Assembly: GCA_002837195.1 (NCBI GenBank)
Contig: KZ478066.1
Span: 171,383-235,382, forward strand
Direction of reading: 5' to 3'
Origin: Enterobacterales bacterium CwR94
GTDB lineage: Bacteria; Pseudomonadota; Gammaproteobacteria; Enterobacterales; Enterobacteriaceae
DNA: 64,000 nucleotides
Positions 54,359-61,466 of this stretch are shown here, piece by piece. Positions within the stretch are counted from its first letter, which is position 1. Each line of letters starts with the position of its first letter. The notes below the pieces were generated by a model that searched no databases, was not told the DNA's origin, and saw only the letters and a program-made list of their open reading frames with translations. Made by a program: the position numbers and the translations under genes.

Positions 54359-55179
54359 CAGATATATACCTCGTCATCAAATTCATTATCAAACAGATAG
54401 CTAGGCACGTTTATTTCACTTGATGGTAAAACCATGCCTTCCGTGTGAAGTGATTCATCTGCCGCGCACTCAACCAACTTTTGCATAGCTTCAAACATAA
54501 TTTTTCTGCCTAATTCCAGCGATTCTTCGCCGATGTAATACATGCAGTTCTTGTATGGGGCTGTGTTTTCGATAGCGAAGAAGGCGAACTGATTAAATTC
54601 TTTTCCGGTAACCAACTTCAGCACATACAGGTAGAATGCCGCCTGTACATGATAGTGATATTGTCCAAGCGCCTGACTGAATCCACGCTGGCTTGCATCC
54701 CTGCAACTCTTAACGTCCAGTGGGTAAGGGTGACTGTCAGACAGCCTGTCGAACCTGCACTTGAGGTTTAATCCTGTCTCTGGGCAAGTGGCGAACATGG
54801 ATATTTCTGAATAACCTTTAGCTGACAGGTAGTCAGTGAAATCACCATTGAGTCGCGATGAATTAATCATCTGGGTGATTGTGTCGACTTCGCTGCCAAC
54901 AATTATCCGCTCAGCATCGAATTCAGAAGCGATTGCCTTATATTCCTTGGATGCCCTGGATGTAATGTCAGGTCGAAGAATGAAATCCCTCGCAAACAAT
55001 TCCGGCTCAAGCAATGCTGCATGGATTGCCGTTCCGATGTGAGCTGACTTGCTTCCCTTAAATGGGTTGAAGTAGAGGTTCGCAGGGCTGACGCTGATTG
55101 ACTTAATGGTCGTAGACCCTATGGCAGGGTCTTTGTGGTAATCGGCATTACTGATGTAGTGGTAGATACCTGGCTCCAT
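54358..55179 (-). CDS. RecE-like PD-(D/E)xK exonuclease
   Basis: 273 aa from ATG 55179. Matches the exonuclease VIII C-terminal/YqaJ-like family: [20 protein letters not shown] start, [36 protein letters not shown], the catalytic PLDVKSC (D-x-K) and the [18 protein letters not shown] helix with its conserved Gln-Tyr. It should degrade one strand of double-stranded DNA ends for phage recombination. The cluster order (exo after kil-like and cIII) parallels lambda. Confidence 0.88.
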   Translation of the reverse strand: MEPGIYHYISNADYHKDPAIGSTTIKSISVSPANLYFNPFKGSKSAHIGTAIHAALLEPELFARDFILRPDITSRASKEYKAIASEFDAERIIVGSEVDTITQMINSSRLNGDFTDYLSAKGYSEISMFATCPETGLNLKCRFDRLSDSHPYPLDVKSCRDASQRGFSQALGQYHYHVQAAFYLYVLKLVTGKEFNQFAFFAIENTAPYKNCMYYIGEESLELGRKIMFEAMQKLVECAADESLHTEGMVLPSSEINVPSYLFDNEFDDEVYI

Positions 55180-55496
55180 CACGCCACCTCCCAATACTTC
55201 ATTCCATGAAGATGCTGCTCTGCTGCGTACTCGCGCGTTACTCGCATCATTGTAAGCTCCCGCAGCGCGTCTGATAGCTTCTGCTGATACTCCATGTCAG
55301 ATTCAGAGAGGTATTCATAAATCGTCTTGGTGAGGCTATCAGGCTTGTAATCTTCCATTGCTGATATGAATGGGTTGCGCGTACTGCTTTCAACCATGGC
55401 TTCAACGCGGTCTCGGATTTCCTCTTTCTGCTCTACCGTCAAATTCGAGATTATTGCGTTGATAGCGTTATCGTCTGCTTGCGTTAGTCGAATCAT
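55179..55496 (-). CDS. Phage protein in gam position, unknown
   Basis: 105-aa acidic helical protein ([40 protein letters not shown]). It lies between the kil-like gene and the exonuclease, the place of gam in lambda, but I see no similarity to Gam. Overlaps both neighbours by a few bases. Could be a host nuclease inhibitor by position only. Confidence 0.6.
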   Translation of the reverse strand: MIRLTQADDNAINAIISNLTVEQKEEIRDRVEAMVESSTRNPFISAMEDYKPDSLTKTIYEYLSESDMEYQQKLSDALRELTMMRVTREYAAEQHLHGMKYWEVA

Positions 55497-55606
55497 TTAA
55501 CTGCCCTCCGCAAAAGGTGCATTGCAACAAGCCACATCTGGCTGTTTCCGGTTAACTGAGCGAGGCGGGAAAGCTCCTGAGCCTTGCGAAAGAAATTGGC
55601 TTTCAT
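55493..55606 (-). CDS. Kil-like 37-aa protein
   Basis: A 37-aa frame (MKANFFRKAQELSRLAQLTG, then [17 protein letters not shown]) starting inside the end of cIII (ATGA-type overlap) and overlapping the next start. Lambda kil, an FtsZ-blocking peptide of 47 aa, has the same position and a similar pattern (F-x-GDEKMFREAVDAYKKW versus L-TGNSQMWLVAMHLLRR). The call rests mainly on position; similarity is weak. Confidence 0.5.
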   Translation of the reverse strand: MKANFFRKAQELSRLAQLTGNSQMWLVAMHLLRRAVK

Positions 55607-55743
55607 AGCGGATTCCCCGGCTGCTTCAGGGTGTCGAGAAAGTTGCGCAGAGTAGAGCGAAGGCGGCGCATTAGTCGGTCTAAGTTAGATTCCGGCTGGT
55701 CGGCGAAGTCCACGACAACGCCGCCACAGATAATGGATGTCAT
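55603..55743 (-). CDS. cIII: CIII-like FtsH inhibitor
   Basis: 46 aa. The segment PESNLDRLMRRLRSTLRNFL followed by DTLKQPGNP aligns well with lambda CIII (SESLLERITRKLRDGWKRLI, DILNQPGVP), including the amphipathic helix that inhibits the FtsH protease and so stabilises CII. AAGGAAAA lies upstream of the ATG. Its stop overlaps the kil-like start. With cII on the other arm this completes a lambda-type lysogeny decision circuit. Confidence 0.82.
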   Translation of the reverse strand: MTSIICGGVVVDFADQPESNLDRLMRRLRSTLRNFLDTLKQPGNPL

Positions 55744-55765
55744 CGTGGCTTTTCCTTGGTGTTGA

Positions 55766-56299
55766 TTAATTGGATTTGTTAGTAGGTGATGGTGCCTTTA
55801 GGGACGTGCATTTCTTTAAGCCTTTTAACACTCTTGCAGCTTGCGAAGATTTAAGGCCAAATTTCTTGCCTACAGCTTGCATGCTAATAGGCGAGTGAAT
55901 ATAAAGTTCTTTCATCAGTTCGTTGCGGGGATTAATCTTCACAGATACAGATTTTCTTCTCATACCTACTGAAGTATTGAGGCCTGTAGCACGAGCATGA
56001 CGGTTGTTCTCTGCCTGCGTGCACCACTCAAGGTTTTCAATTGAGTTATTTAATTTATTTCCGTCAATATGATTGACGGTGTTCCTATGCGGCTGCTGGT
56101 TAGGTATGAAATTTTCAGCAATTAGTCGATGTATTTTGAAATTTAAAACCTTATTTTTACTGACGGTAATACTTACTCGTTCATAGCCTGTGTCATTTAA
56201 GCTTGATTTCATAATTCGACCAGTCTTTGTGTTAATTACAACGCCGTCTTCCCGAATGGCATGTATGCCCGTGCAATTAGGAATTATTGCAATCCTCAT
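55766..56299 (-). CDS. HNH homing-type endonuclease (NUMOD/HNH)
   Basis: 177 aa. The HNH core KIHRLIAENFIP...NTVNHIDGNKLNNSIENLEW is complete, preceded by a NUMOD4-like start and followed by a NUMOD1-like helix-turn-helix (SMQAVGKKFGLKSSQAARVL). The DNA is more AT-rich than its neighbours. It is placed between small pL-operon genes and cIII as a free-standing selfish gene, possibly with an insertion site in this intergenic region. Confidence 0.9.
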   Translation of the reverse strand: MRIAIIPNCTGIHAIREDGVVINTKTGRIMKSSLNDTGYERVSITVSKNKVLNFKIHRLIAENFIPNQQPHRNTVNHIDGNKLNNSIENLEWCTQAENNRHARATGLNTSVGMRRKSVSVKINPRNELMKELYIHSPISMQAVGKKFGLKSSQAARVLKGLKKCTSLKAPSPTNKSN

Positions 56300-56376
56300 C
56301 AGTGCCTCGTTTTAGATAATGGATGGTTACTGGCGGGTAAAACTGAAATGCCGACCAGGTGGAGGGCATTGCGCTT

Positions 56377-56598
56377 TTACTCAATGTCAGAAACTACTTC
56401 GAAATCTCCGCACTCGGACCCTCCGCATGGTAAATCTTTGGTTACTGGCGCACGAACCAGAACCGCTCCCATTTCTCCCCATTCGCGCTTCAGTCGTTTA
56501 GTGTTTGGCTTTACTCTCCCCAAGGATTCATAAACAGCCGCACTTTCTATGTCGGATTTAGCTCGCCCGTCCATGACGAAATATTCAAATTTCTGCAT
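56377..56598 (-). CDS. Phage early protein, unknown
   Basis: 73 aa: MQKFEYFVMDGRAKSDIESA, YESLGRVKPNTKRLKREWGE, ending CGDFEVVSDIE. No recognised domain. Part of the pL operon. Confidence 0.5.
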   Translation of the reverse strand: MQKFEYFVMDGRAKSDIESAAVYESLGRVKPNTKRLKREWGEMGAVLVRAPVTKDLPCGGSECGDFEVVSDIE

Positions 56599-56609
56599 TA
56601 ACCTCTCCT

Positions 56610-56846
56610 TCAGTTGTTACTGGCCCGCGCCGCTAGCATTGCGTCCGCCTGTCGATATGCGGCATTGGCGATTAGCTTCTGCTCCCCATCGTCAAGAGCC
56701 AATGGAATGCTTGCCATCGCCTTTGCCGCCAGATAATCGCGCAGCGTCAATCCTGCATCACCGTAGTTTTCGTAACGCTCTCCCGTTTCAACATTCACGT
56801 AATGGTCTACCCATGGGAAAGCGCAGCCACCGTCTCCTGCACTCAT
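56610..56846 (-). CDS. Conserved lambdoid early protein, unknown
   Basis: 78 aa: GGCAFPWVDHYVNVETGERY then DAGLTLRDYLAAKAMASIPL and a helix ending ADAMLAARASNN. Proteins with the GLTxRDYxAAKAM motif are frequent in enterobacterial lambdoid phages, with no known function. Confidence 0.65.
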   Translation of the reverse strand: MSAGDGGCAFPWVDHYVNVETGERYENYGDAGLTLRDYLAAKAMASIPLALDDGEQKLIANAAYRQADAMLAARASNN

Positions 56847-56849
56847 GAT

Positions 56850-57014
56850 CTAGTCCTTAATGAATTCAGCGGTTGGGAAATAAGCCTTTGCTTCAAGCAA
56901 TTCTGCGCATGTGCTTGTAACAATGGCTACGTGGCGGGGATGCTTATTTTCAGCCAACCACTTAATAAGGGGTTTCGCTGCCGCCTCAAACGACTCAATT
57001 TTTTCTTTACTCAT
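56850..57014 (-). CDS. Small conserved phage protein, 54 aa
   Basis: ATG 57014 opens MSKEKIESFEAAAKPLIKWL, then AENKHPRHVAIVTSTCAELL and ends AEFIKD. It fills the gap between two longer genes. The AAKPLIKWLAEN-HPHxxA pattern is common in lambdoid and P22-like early regions. Function unknown. Confidence 0.62.
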   Translation of the reverse strand: MSKEKIESFEAAAKPLIKWLAENKHPRHVAIVTSTCAELLEAKAYFPTAEFIKD

Positions 57015-57024
57015 CACTCATTCC

Positions 57025-57279
57025 TTACTGGCCCAGCGCCTTTCTAATGGCGCGGTTTTTAGCTTCGATCCAAGCGTCTCCAATTTTTGCGTCATCAGTA
57101 AACCCGGGGAATGACAGCAATACATCTAAAAGCTCAGGTGCCGCGGCTATCAACTTTGCATCGTTCGGGTCGTCAATATGTCCCAGCTCAACAACGTATC
57201 TTTCGCGCAGTGCAACGATGCTGAAATCTCCATTGAGGTTTTCATCCGCGCGCCATGTTCCTTTTGTGAACTCACCCAT
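57025..57279 (-). CDS. Conserved phage protein, unknown
   Basis: 84 aa from ATG 57279: GEFTKGTWRADENLNGDFSI then DPNDAKLIAAAPELLDVLLS. The NDAKLIAAAPELL motif is widespread in phage early proteins of unknown function. Confidence 0.65.
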   Translation of the reverse strand: MGEFTKGTWRADENLNGDFSIVALRERYVVELGHIDDPNDAKLIAAAPELLDVLLSFPGFTDDAKIGDAWIEAKNRAIRKALGQ

Positions 57280-57342
57280 CACTCACTCCCTCATGTCCGG
57301 TATTGCCGAACTACTGACAAAAATAATCCCGCTCGGGGCGGG

Positions 57343-57654
57343 CTATGCTGGTTCGCTAATTGATTCGAGATACTCTCTCGGGTCGTCAAAATAATCGTCA
57401 CCAACCTCGATGAACCAATCGACCCAGCGGTCGTTTAGTTCCATATCAACCAGGTCTTGTTCTGTCAGGCTTTCATCCCAAACATGCAGGCCGTTGGTAT
57501 TGCAGTAATCAGGCTTTATGTTGTTATCAAGTTGGAACAAATCATAATCGGCAAGTGCATCCATCATTCGCACACCTTCAGCTACTGAATCAACCTCTAC
57601 AAAAAAAGGCTTCATTGGCACCTGCGGGATGTGCCAGACACGTAATTTACCCAT
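57343..57654 (-). CDS. Conserved phage protein (HIPQVPMKPF type)
   Basis: 103 aa from ATG 57654, preceded by GAGGTGAGT. MGKLRVWHIPQVPMKPFFVE and DYDLFQLDNNIKPDYCNTNG belong to a common prophage/plasmid protein family with an acidic C-terminus (GDDYFDDPREYLESISEPA). Function is not known; a longer in-frame start overlaps the upstream gene and is less likely. Confidence 0.62.
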   Translation of the reverse strand: MGKLRVWHIPQVPMKPFFVEVDSVAEGVRMMDALADYDLFQLDNNIKPDYCNTNGLHVWDESLTEQDLVDMELNDRWVDWFIEVGDDYFDDPREYLESISEPA

Positions 57655-57701
57655 ACTCACCTCTATAAGTTCTGCTGCGTCCACGCCGTTAACACGGCAC
57701 C

Positions 57702-57965
57702 TTACTTGTCTTTGTGCAGGCTCAGCGCCGACACGCGAGGCCAGTAATATTTCGGCTTGGCGCGTGAGCCCGGTCTTGGTCCAACGCAAACTACATAGCT
57801 TTCTTCTTTGCGGGGGATAGTGCTGGCATCAAGATCATCTTTGAACTTTGATTTATGCACGCTTACTCCGGGGGCAATTACATCGACCACATTGCCAATC
57901 TTCTTTTTGGTGATTCCGCTTGCTGAACTGATCCACGACACTTCATCACCTAACTTAAAAGTCAT
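57702..57965 (-). CDS. Phage early protein with SH3-like start, unknown
   Basis: 87 aa: MTFKLGDEVSWISSASGITK, KIGNVVDVIAPGVSVHKSKF. The GDxVSWxSSxxGxxKxKxGxVVxVI pattern suggests a small beta barrel. Basic C-terminus. Function unknown. Confidence 0.6.
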   Translation of the reverse strand: MTFKLGDEVSWISSASGITKKKIGNVVDVIAPGVSVHKSKFKDDLDASTIPRKEESYVVCVGPRPGSRAKPKYYWPRVSALSLHKDK

Positions 57966-57992
57966 ATTTGCCTCAAATTATTTTTCGGATAT

Positions 57993-58018
57993 AAAAAAGG
58001 CTGCGGTTAGGCAGCCTA
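57993..58018 (-). terminator. Early-operon terminator (tL1-like)
   Basis: Minus-strand stem AGGCTGCC / GGCAGCCT-type (AGGCTGCGGTTAGGCAGCCT at 57998-58017) followed by TTTTTTAT. The stop codon of the 58016-58297 gene lies in its stem. Lying downstream of N, it is a natural target of N antitermination. Confidence 0.8.
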
Positions 58019-58297
58019 TTTGAAATTATGCTCTTGCAGAGCTTCGCCGAGGCGCACAAGCCATCGTCCAAGTTGCTCGAACGCTTCTTCTTTAGTGCCA
58101 AATAAATCCGAGTGGATATTTATGCTGGCTTGATTGAGGTGGGTCATTGGCCTGTGTTCCAGATCGACTTCCCAATCAATAATCGAATCCCTTTCTGCTT
58201 GCGGATCGGAGTGGCTGATAACCGTGTACTTACTGAAGTCTTCAAGTCCGCTCGGGTCTCTTTTAAATAGCTCCAAACGCATAGTGCTCTTGCCCAT
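58016..58297 (-). CDS. Phage early protein, unknown
   Basis: 93 aa: MGKSTMRLELFKRDPSGLED, IIDWEVDLEHRPMTHLNQAS, FEQLGRWLVRLGEALQEHNF. Small and acidic with a C-terminal helix. No family recognised. It is one of the uncharacterised genes just after N, where lambdoid phages keep variable host-takeover functions. Confidence 0.55.
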   Translation of the reverse strand: MGKSTMRLELFKRDPSGLEDFSKYTVISHSDPQAERDSIIDWEVDLEHRPMTHLNQASINIHSDLFGTKEEAFEQLGRWLVRLGEALQEHNFK

Positions 58298-58346
58298 AAT
58301 TACCTCGCCGTTACGATGTCTTTTGATTTGCGATAGCCAGCGGCAA

Positions 58347-58658
58347 TTAGCCGGCCTTAATGAATGGTGAAAACGCTACTGACGCCTGCTTTGGTCTGAA
58401 ATCCCGGATGTCTTTCAGCACCTCTTTGAACTCGCTCAGCTTCATGTGTCGGCGCTTTGCTTCGGCTTTCACAAGGTCGTCATCAAGCATCAGGAAGAGG
58501 ATTTTTGCCTGGGACTTTGCATCATTGAATGCCGTCTTGCGGACGAATATCTCATCAATTTTTCGACGCTTTTCTGCTTCTAAATGCTCTTCCAGTTCCT
58601 TATGGAAATTGCTGCGCTTATCCAGCGGGACGTTTAAAATTCCGTGGTCAAGTGCCAT
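58347..58658 (-). CDS. Phage early protein, coiled-coil, unknown
   Basis: 103 aa: FHKELEEHLEAEKRRKIDEI, SQAKILFLMLDDDLVKAEAK, SEFKEVLKDIRDFRPKQASV. Highly charged and helical. It begins 3 bp after the N stop, so is the first gene after N in the pL operon. Function unknown. Confidence 0.58.
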   Translation of the reverse strand: MALDHGILNVPLDKRSNFHKELEEHLEAEKRRKIDEIFVRKTAFNDAKSQAKILFLMLDDDLVKAEAKRRHMKLSEFKEVLKDIRDFRPKQASVAFSPFIKAG

Positions 58659-58660
58659 AA

Positions 58661-58981
58661 CTACCTCGCTGGATAAATGCTTTTAGTTGGTTTCCGATGG
58701 CCCGCACTGTAAATCGCAACGTCTGGCATGCAGATTGAGCCTTCAATTTCATACCCCACATACTTCGCCGCACCCGCCAGAATCTGCTTGTGATACTCAG
58801 TCTCGGTGTCGACTGCCTTCATCACTCTGTCTGCTGTCGACCGCTTGCACTGCAACACCACTCGATTTGGAGTAGGGCGGTGCATTACTTCAGAGCTGTT
58901 GCTTGCTTCGCTCTGGAGGCCTGCGCGGCGTTCCCGGCGACGACCTGAAGCTGAACCAGCGAATTGAGTTCTGCGTGTCAT
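58661..58981 (-). CDS. N: Antitermination protein N
   Basis: 106 aa from ATG 58981 (strong AGGAGGT upstream). The N-terminus has an arginine-rich RNA-binding motif GRRRERRAG (residues about 11-19), like RRRERRAEKQ in lambda N, and the C-terminus DVAIYSAGHRKPTKSIYPAR resembles the end of P22 N (VALYAAGHRKSKQITAR). It should bind boxB in nutL and nutR and, with NusA/B/E/G, let RNA polymerase read through terminators in both early operons. It is the first gene after pL/nutL. Confidence 0.85.
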   Translation of the reverse strand: MTRRTQFAGSASGRRRERRAGLQSEASNSSEVMHRPTPNRVVLQCKRSTADRVMKAVDTETEYHKQILAGAAKYVGYEIEGSICMPDVAIYSAGHRKPTKSIYPAR

Positions 58982-59132
58982 AGATACCTCCTGAGTGAAT
59001 TTTGGTGGTGTGATGGATTCGTTCATTCTTTCGCATTAACGCGCCGGTGCTACGCTCGCTAAAAAGCGTCACCGCTGAACCCTTCCGGATGGTTTCCCCA
59101 TCACACCCCAAAACTCACGCTTTGGTACTAAT

Positions 59133-59178
59133 TGGCTTTTCAGCCACGTAGGTGATCCGTCACCGTTGTTAAAAGAGC
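59133..59178 (-). promoter_or_regulatory. nutL (boxA and boxB)
   Basis: On the minus strand boxA-like GCTCTTTTAACA (59178-59167) is followed 20 bp later by boxB hairpin TGGCT-GAAA-AGCCA (59146-59133). The loop is a GNRA-type tetraloop. The same design occurs at nutR with a different stem (TCGCT-GAAA-AGCGA), which is strong internal support. Confidence 0.85.
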
Positions 59179-59224
59179 TGCTATCCGTTTCGTTGTTCGC
59201 CAGCGTCCTGCTGATGAGATTTAA

Positions 59225-59302
59225 ATTACAACAAACATTGTAATCAGTAAACAAAAAATATTGTAATTTCAGGCGAAAATTACTCAATTTGTTGTATTTA
59301 AA
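59225..59302 (-). promoter_or_regulatory. OL / pL region
   Basis: A repressor-operator-like cluster upstream of nutL and N: palindrome ATTACAA-N6-TTGTAAT (59225-59244), a further TTGTAAT at 59261-59267 and TTGTATTTAAA at 59292-59302. The last is identical to the left half of the OR palindrome at 62428-62444. A leftward promoter TTACAA-N18-TACAAT overlaps these sites. It should drive N and the left operon and be shut by CI. Confidence 0.65.
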
Positions 59303-59438
59303 GGTGTTTTATTTTTCGACAGGCACAAAAAAGCCTGAAATTGGGGCGGGAAGTCATATCAGAACGAATAAATCCTCAATAAACCGACATCTTGATTAGC
59401 ATCGTGATACGGTGGTTTCTAATCACGGATGGAGGTGT

Positions 59439-59642
59439 ATGGACAATGATAGAAATGACAGGATGGAACTTGTAGCTGAGGCCATTTTGAGAGCAATACG
59501 CGATCTCATTGACAACGGGAATGAAACTACAATTGAGGCGTTGCTGGACAGGCTTGAGGTCTACCGGCTGGCAACCAATGATGGCTATATGGCTGATTTA
59601 TATCGTGATGCCATTTTGGTGATTAAGAACGGCAAGGTCTAA
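59439..59642 (+). CDS. Phage protein transcribed rightward from the OL side, unknown
   Basis: 67 aa from ATG 59439 (GGAGGTGT upstream): MDNDRNDRMELVAEAILRAI, then DLIDNGNETTIEALLDRLEV and a helix ending DAILVIKNGKV. Acidic, helical and small. It is the only plus-strand gene between int and cro, lying back to back with pL, so it may be a lysogeny gene. Function unknown. Confidence 0.65.
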   Translation: MDNDRNDRMELVAEAILRAIRDLIDNGNETTIEALLDRLEVYRLATNDGYMADLYRDAILVIKNGKV

Positions 59643-59650
59643 TCGCAAAA

Positions 59651-59713
59651 AGCCCGCTCGTTGGCGGGCTATCGGGATGGCGGGCATTAAAAACCCGGCG
59701 CGGTGGCCGGGTA
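59651..59713 (-). terminator. Tandem terminators after P63C gene
   Basis: Two minus-strand hairpins with T-tracts: ACCCGGCCACCGCGCCGGGT + TTTTTAA (about 59713-59687) and AGCCCGCC / GGCGGGCT-type (59670-59651) + TTTTTGCG. They separate the lysogeny cargo from the pL region and also face the 67-aa gene. Confidence 0.82.
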
Positions 59714-59719
59714 GGGGTA

Positions 59720-60760
59720 TCACTTGTCGGAGTCTTCAAGATCTTGAGGGATGATGTCATCGAACCGTGGATGAATCCTGTTCATTTTGCTAATGAAGTC
59801 AGGATAGTCGTTAGATAATTTCATGACGGTCACTGCTGATGAGAGATGCTCCCTAAGTTTCTGTTGTCCAATATTGGGGGTCAGAGACTGGAACAGCTTG
59901 GTGCCTTTAGATGCTGTTTTTGTTTTCTTTTTAAGTTCTTCCAGGATATTTGGCGCAAGTCTTTTATAAACAATATCGTTTGTGAGAAGCCCGAAGTATT
60001 GCGGTCTGAATTTAGGGTTTGAGGGTGGGTACTCAAGCCCACGTAAACGGAAAAGTTCTTCGTAGTACTCAGGAGGGAAAGTTGTGATGTAGGGCTGAAT
60101 CTCTTTCGCAACAAAAGCCTCAAGAATCTTAGCAAGAGCATCTCGTTCTCGATCTCGTTGATACCCAGTAGCCTCATCAACAAGAGCTATAACGCCAACC
60201 TTAGCCAGAGATCGAACGAGTATCTCAGCCTTCTGAGCAACAGAACTTTGCTCTTTTGATTTTATGGCGTTATTTTCTCTTGCGCGAAGGTAAAGGTCTC
60301 CTACCAGAGGTAGGATTAGAACGTTGTGACCCTCTTTAACCACCCCTGATTCAGTCTTGTATTTTATCCTCGGGATCTGATCCTTAAGGTCTTGACTTAC
60401 AAAGGGAATAAGGTTCATTGCATCCATAAAAGGTGGCATTTGGATCTCACCGACAAATCGTTGATTTTCCGATGATTTCTTATAGCCACGTTGCGTCCTG
60501 CCGAGCGCCTCAAAGACAGAGGTTACTGTCACGACTCGAGTTCCATTATCCAGAACAGCAACATCCAGATCAGTATCTGCAATCCTCAGCTTCCCTTCAT
60601 TGATGACCGTGGGTAGTGCAGCTTTTTCTTTTTTTGCTTGGGCTGCTTTCAATGCAGACTCCTTGCGTTCATCTGGCGTCATTTTTTCTGCTCTAGCCTT
60701 ACCTCCTTTCGCCTTACCTTGTGGATACTGGTAATTATCACCATCGATAAATTCTTTCAT
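59720..60760 (-). CDS. P63C-domain protein, immunity-region cargo
   Basis: 346 aa from ATG 60760. The N-terminal segment is YPQGKAKGGKARAEKMTPDE followed by a KKEKAALPTV-type basic linker; the middle contains the P63C family core EILVRSLAKVGVIALVDEAT GYQ; the C-terminus is TPNIGQQKLREHLSSAVTVM and HPRFDDIIPQDLEDSDK. P63C proteins are found on phages and mobile elements and have no settled function; a KilA-N/Bro-like regulatory role is possible. It has its own promoter and palindromic operator and sits between OL and cI, the place of rexAB in lambda, so lysogenic expression and a superinfection-exclusion role are plausible. Confidence 0.82.
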   Translation of the reverse strand: MKEFIDGDNYQYPQGKAKGGKARAEKMTPDERKESALKAAQAKKEKAALPTVINEGKLRIADTDLDVAVLDNGTRVVTVTSVFEALGRTQRGYKKSSENQRFVGEIQMPPFMDAMNLIPFVSQDLKDQIPRIKYKTESGVVKEGHNVLILPLVGDLYLRARENNAIKSKEQSSVAQKAEILVRSLAKVGVIALVDEATGYQRDRERDALAKILEAFVAKEIQPYITTFPPEYYEELFRLRGLEYPPSNPKFRPQYFGLLTNDIVYKRLAPNILEELKKKTKTASKGTKLFQSLTPNIGQQKLREHLSSAVTVMKLSNDYPDFISKMNRIHPRFDDIIPQDLEDSDK

Positions 60761-60790
60761 GTCTTTTGCTCGCGTTGTGAATTTACGAGC

Positions 60791-60837
60791 ATTATAATCA
60801 TATGCACGTTGAAACGTGCAATTTTTATTTTGCACGT
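60791..60837 (-). promoter_or_regulatory. P63C promoter with three-half-site operator
   Basis: Minus-strand -10 TATAAT (60796-60791) with TTGCAC (60821-60816) as -35 at 19 bp. The -35 lies in a perfect dyad ACGTGCAA-N8-TTGCACGT (60814-60837), and a third half-site ATGCACGT lies at 60802-60809 between -35 and -10. This is a repressor-operator layout distinct from the CI operators, suggesting autoregulation or another regulator. Confidence 0.65.
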
Positions 60838-60864
60838 AAAAAAGGCCGCATCTCTGCGACCTCA
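60838..60864 (-). terminator. Terminator after the 52-aa gene
   Basis: Minus-strand stem GGTCGCA / TGCGGCC with TTTTTT, just downstream of the 60891-61049 gene and abutting the P63C operator. Confidence 0.7.
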
Positions 60865-60890
60865 TCTCACCCAAACGCCTCTTCCGGCCC

Positions 60891-61049
60891 CTAACCCACA
60901 GCCAGTCCCAGTATTAGGTTGACGAAGGCAGCAAAGAGCAGGGATATTCCAATGATTATGAAGTTTTTTTCTTTGTTCTTGTGCGCCAGATAGAACATCA
61001 GTAACGCAACACATATCATTGGGATCGCCACATATGTGTAAACTGACAT
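60891..61049 (-). CDS. Small two-helix membrane protein
   Basis: 52 aa from ATG 61049 with AAGGAGA upstream: MSVYTYVAIPMICVALLMFY, short basic loop LAHKNKEKNF, then IIIGISLLFAAFVNLILGLA. Two membrane helices with a positively charged cytoplasmic hairpin. It lies in the lysogeny cargo between P63C and DUF3024 genes. Small membrane proteins in this position of lambdoid phages can act in superinfection exclusion, but no homology supports that here. Confidence 0.7.
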   Translation of the reverse strand: MSVYTYVAIPMICVALLMFYLAHKNKEKNFIIIGISLLFAAFVNLILGLAVG

Positions 61050-61081
61050 GCCTTCTCCTTAAATGAATTTCTCTTCTGACC

Positions 61082-61423
61082 TCACCCAAAGAAGCAGCAA
61101 TCCGGGTCAACTCTGACCACTTCTAGCGCCTCAGTAAGAGAAATTTCTGTACTGTACAGATGCCACTTCATGTCTCTGCGCATCCAGTAAATTTTCCACC
61201 GATTGATAGAGCGAACGTATTTGATTCGGGCAGAAGGATTGAAGATTTTATCGCCTGGCATTCCCTGCCACTTAGGGCGAATCTCTCCAATATCAATAGT
61301 ATATCCTGATATGGTGTAGACGATATCGAGTTCATTACGGACGTTCTTTGGTGGTCTTATGCTCTCGACAAACCGCTCAACATCCTGCTTTACAGCCTGA
61401 TATTCAATATCGCTAAATGCCAT
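61082..61423 (-). CDS. DUF3024 protein
   Basis: 113 aa. The C-terminal half SARIKYVRSINRWKIYWMRR DMKWHLYSTEISLTEALEVV followed by DPDCCFFG is the DUF3024 signature. N-terminal half VERFVESIRPPKNVRNELDI. The family occurs in genomes and prophages without known function. Located between cI and P63C on the same strand; probably expressed in the lysogen. Confidence 0.78.
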   Translation of the reverse strand: MAFSDIEYQAVKQDVERFVESIRPPKNVRNELDIVYTISGYTIDIGEIRPKWQGMPGDKIFNPSARIKYVRSINRWKIYWMRRDMKWHLYSTEISLTEALEVVRVDPDCCFFG

Positions 61424-61466
61424 TCTTAACTCCTTTACCCAATTCTCATCCTGTCATTGGATAGCA

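Noticed and set aside
59069..59287. 72-codon minus-strand frame across nutL and OL
   Set aside because: It covers the regulatory elements upstream of N, has no ribosome-binding site and no similarity.
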